A DNA stretch of 5,237 bases from Actinomycetota bacterium. GTDB taxonomy: Bacteria > Actinomycetota > Actinomycetes > Nanopelagicales > Nanopelagicaceae. The notes below the pieces were generated by a model. The model had not been told where the DNA came from, ran no database searches, and worked only from the letters and a program-made list of their open reading frames with translations. The translations under genes and the position numbers were made by a program. The stretch is taken from contig WLCS01000082.1 in assembly GCA_009705185.1 (NCBI GenBank), forward strand, positions 1 through 5,237, given 5' to 3'. This document shows positions 5,021 through 5,237 of the stretch, in pieces. The first letter of the stretch is position 1; each line of letters begins with the position of its first letter.

Positions 5021-5237
5021 ATGATGAATAAAGTTAAAGACTATGTGAGCACACAACTCGTTGTACTATGGAATTTCAGTTCACTGAAAATTCTTGAGCT
5101 TAAAAAGAATCGTATTTACCAGGCGCTGAACAATGAACGTGGAGATGTTCCTGGATGGGTACTTGTGGTGCTCATGACTACCGGCCTGGTCACAGCAATT
5201 TGGACTATCGCTGCTCCAAGACTCACTGCGATTCTGA
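5021..5237 (+). CDS. Small single-helix Tad-locus protein, pilin-like (partial, runs off right edge)
   Basis: Seventy-two codons are visible before the edge, with the stop outside. Residues 1-40 are basic and polar with a weak hydrophobic patch (12-25). Then comes NNERGDVPGWVLVVLM (37-52) and one transmembrane helix (about 45-64), followed by APRLTAIL. From memory, short proteins with an ERGDVPGWVL-type motif followed by one helix occur after tadC in many actinobacteria and are annotated as hypothetical. The Arg-Gly before a hydrophobic helix resembles an Flp prepilin cleavage site, but the Glu at +5 of the mature Flp pilin is absent (Trp46 would be +5 if cut after Gly41). It may be a pilin, a minor subunit or an anchored assembly factor. 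Start choice between ATG 5021 and 5024 is open: GAAAG at 5011-5015 is five or eight bases upstream respectively. It probably belongs to the tadABC operon. Confidence 0.75.
   Translation, partial: MMNKVKDYVSTQLVVLWNFSSLKILELKKNRIYQALNNERGDVPGWVLVVLMTTGLVTAIWTIAAPRLTAIL

Overview
The window looks like chromosome from an AT-leaning actinobacterium (GC roughly in the mid-40s by eye). The best guess is a freshwater Nanopelagicales (acI)-type organism. This rests on three things seen here: the actinobacterial fused 2-oxoglutarate dehydrogenase/decarboxylase N-terminus, actinobacterial-type Tad ATPase and membrane-platform proteins, and the modest GC. The lineage below phylum is inference.

Layout. 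On the minus strand, 581 down to 1 is the first 193 codons of kgd (odhA/sucA-like), running off the left edge. A 162-base divergent spacer separates it from a complete short-chain dehydrogenase/reductase (SDR) gene on the plus strand (744-1499). The SDR gene converges on a small four-helix membrane protein gene on the minus strand (1528-1902). A tight 45-base divergent spacer follows, and after it everything is on the plus strand: a stand-alone degenerate GGDEF protein (1948-2397), then tadA/cpaF (2470-3459), tadB (3456-4190), tadC (4187-4981) and the start of a small pilin-like gene (5021 to the right edge).

The right half is the core of a Tad (tight adherence, Flp-type) pilus or secretion locus: the hexameric motor ATPase TadA, the two inner-membrane platform proteins TadB and TadC, and a small single-helix protein that may be a pilin or minor subunit. 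The start and stop codons of tadA/tadB (GTGA) and tadB/tadC (ATGA) overlap, so these three are almost certainly one translationally coupled operon. TadE/F-like subunits would be expected beyond the right edge but cannot be seen.

The most interesting element is the 149-residue protein just upstream of tadA. It aligns over its length with a GGDEF domain, but the active-site signature reads RLGRLEF and the metal-binding Asp region is gone, so it should not make c-di-GMP. It does keep an RxxD motif exactly five residues before the signature, the spacing of the c-di-GMP inhibitory site. It is therefore a candidate c-di-GMP sensor, or a scaffold that has lost ligand binding, for the pilus. No CpaE/Ssd-like ATPase gene lies between it and tadA. 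The left half (kgd, SDR, membrane protein) appears to be ordinary chromosome with no visible functional link to the Tad genes.
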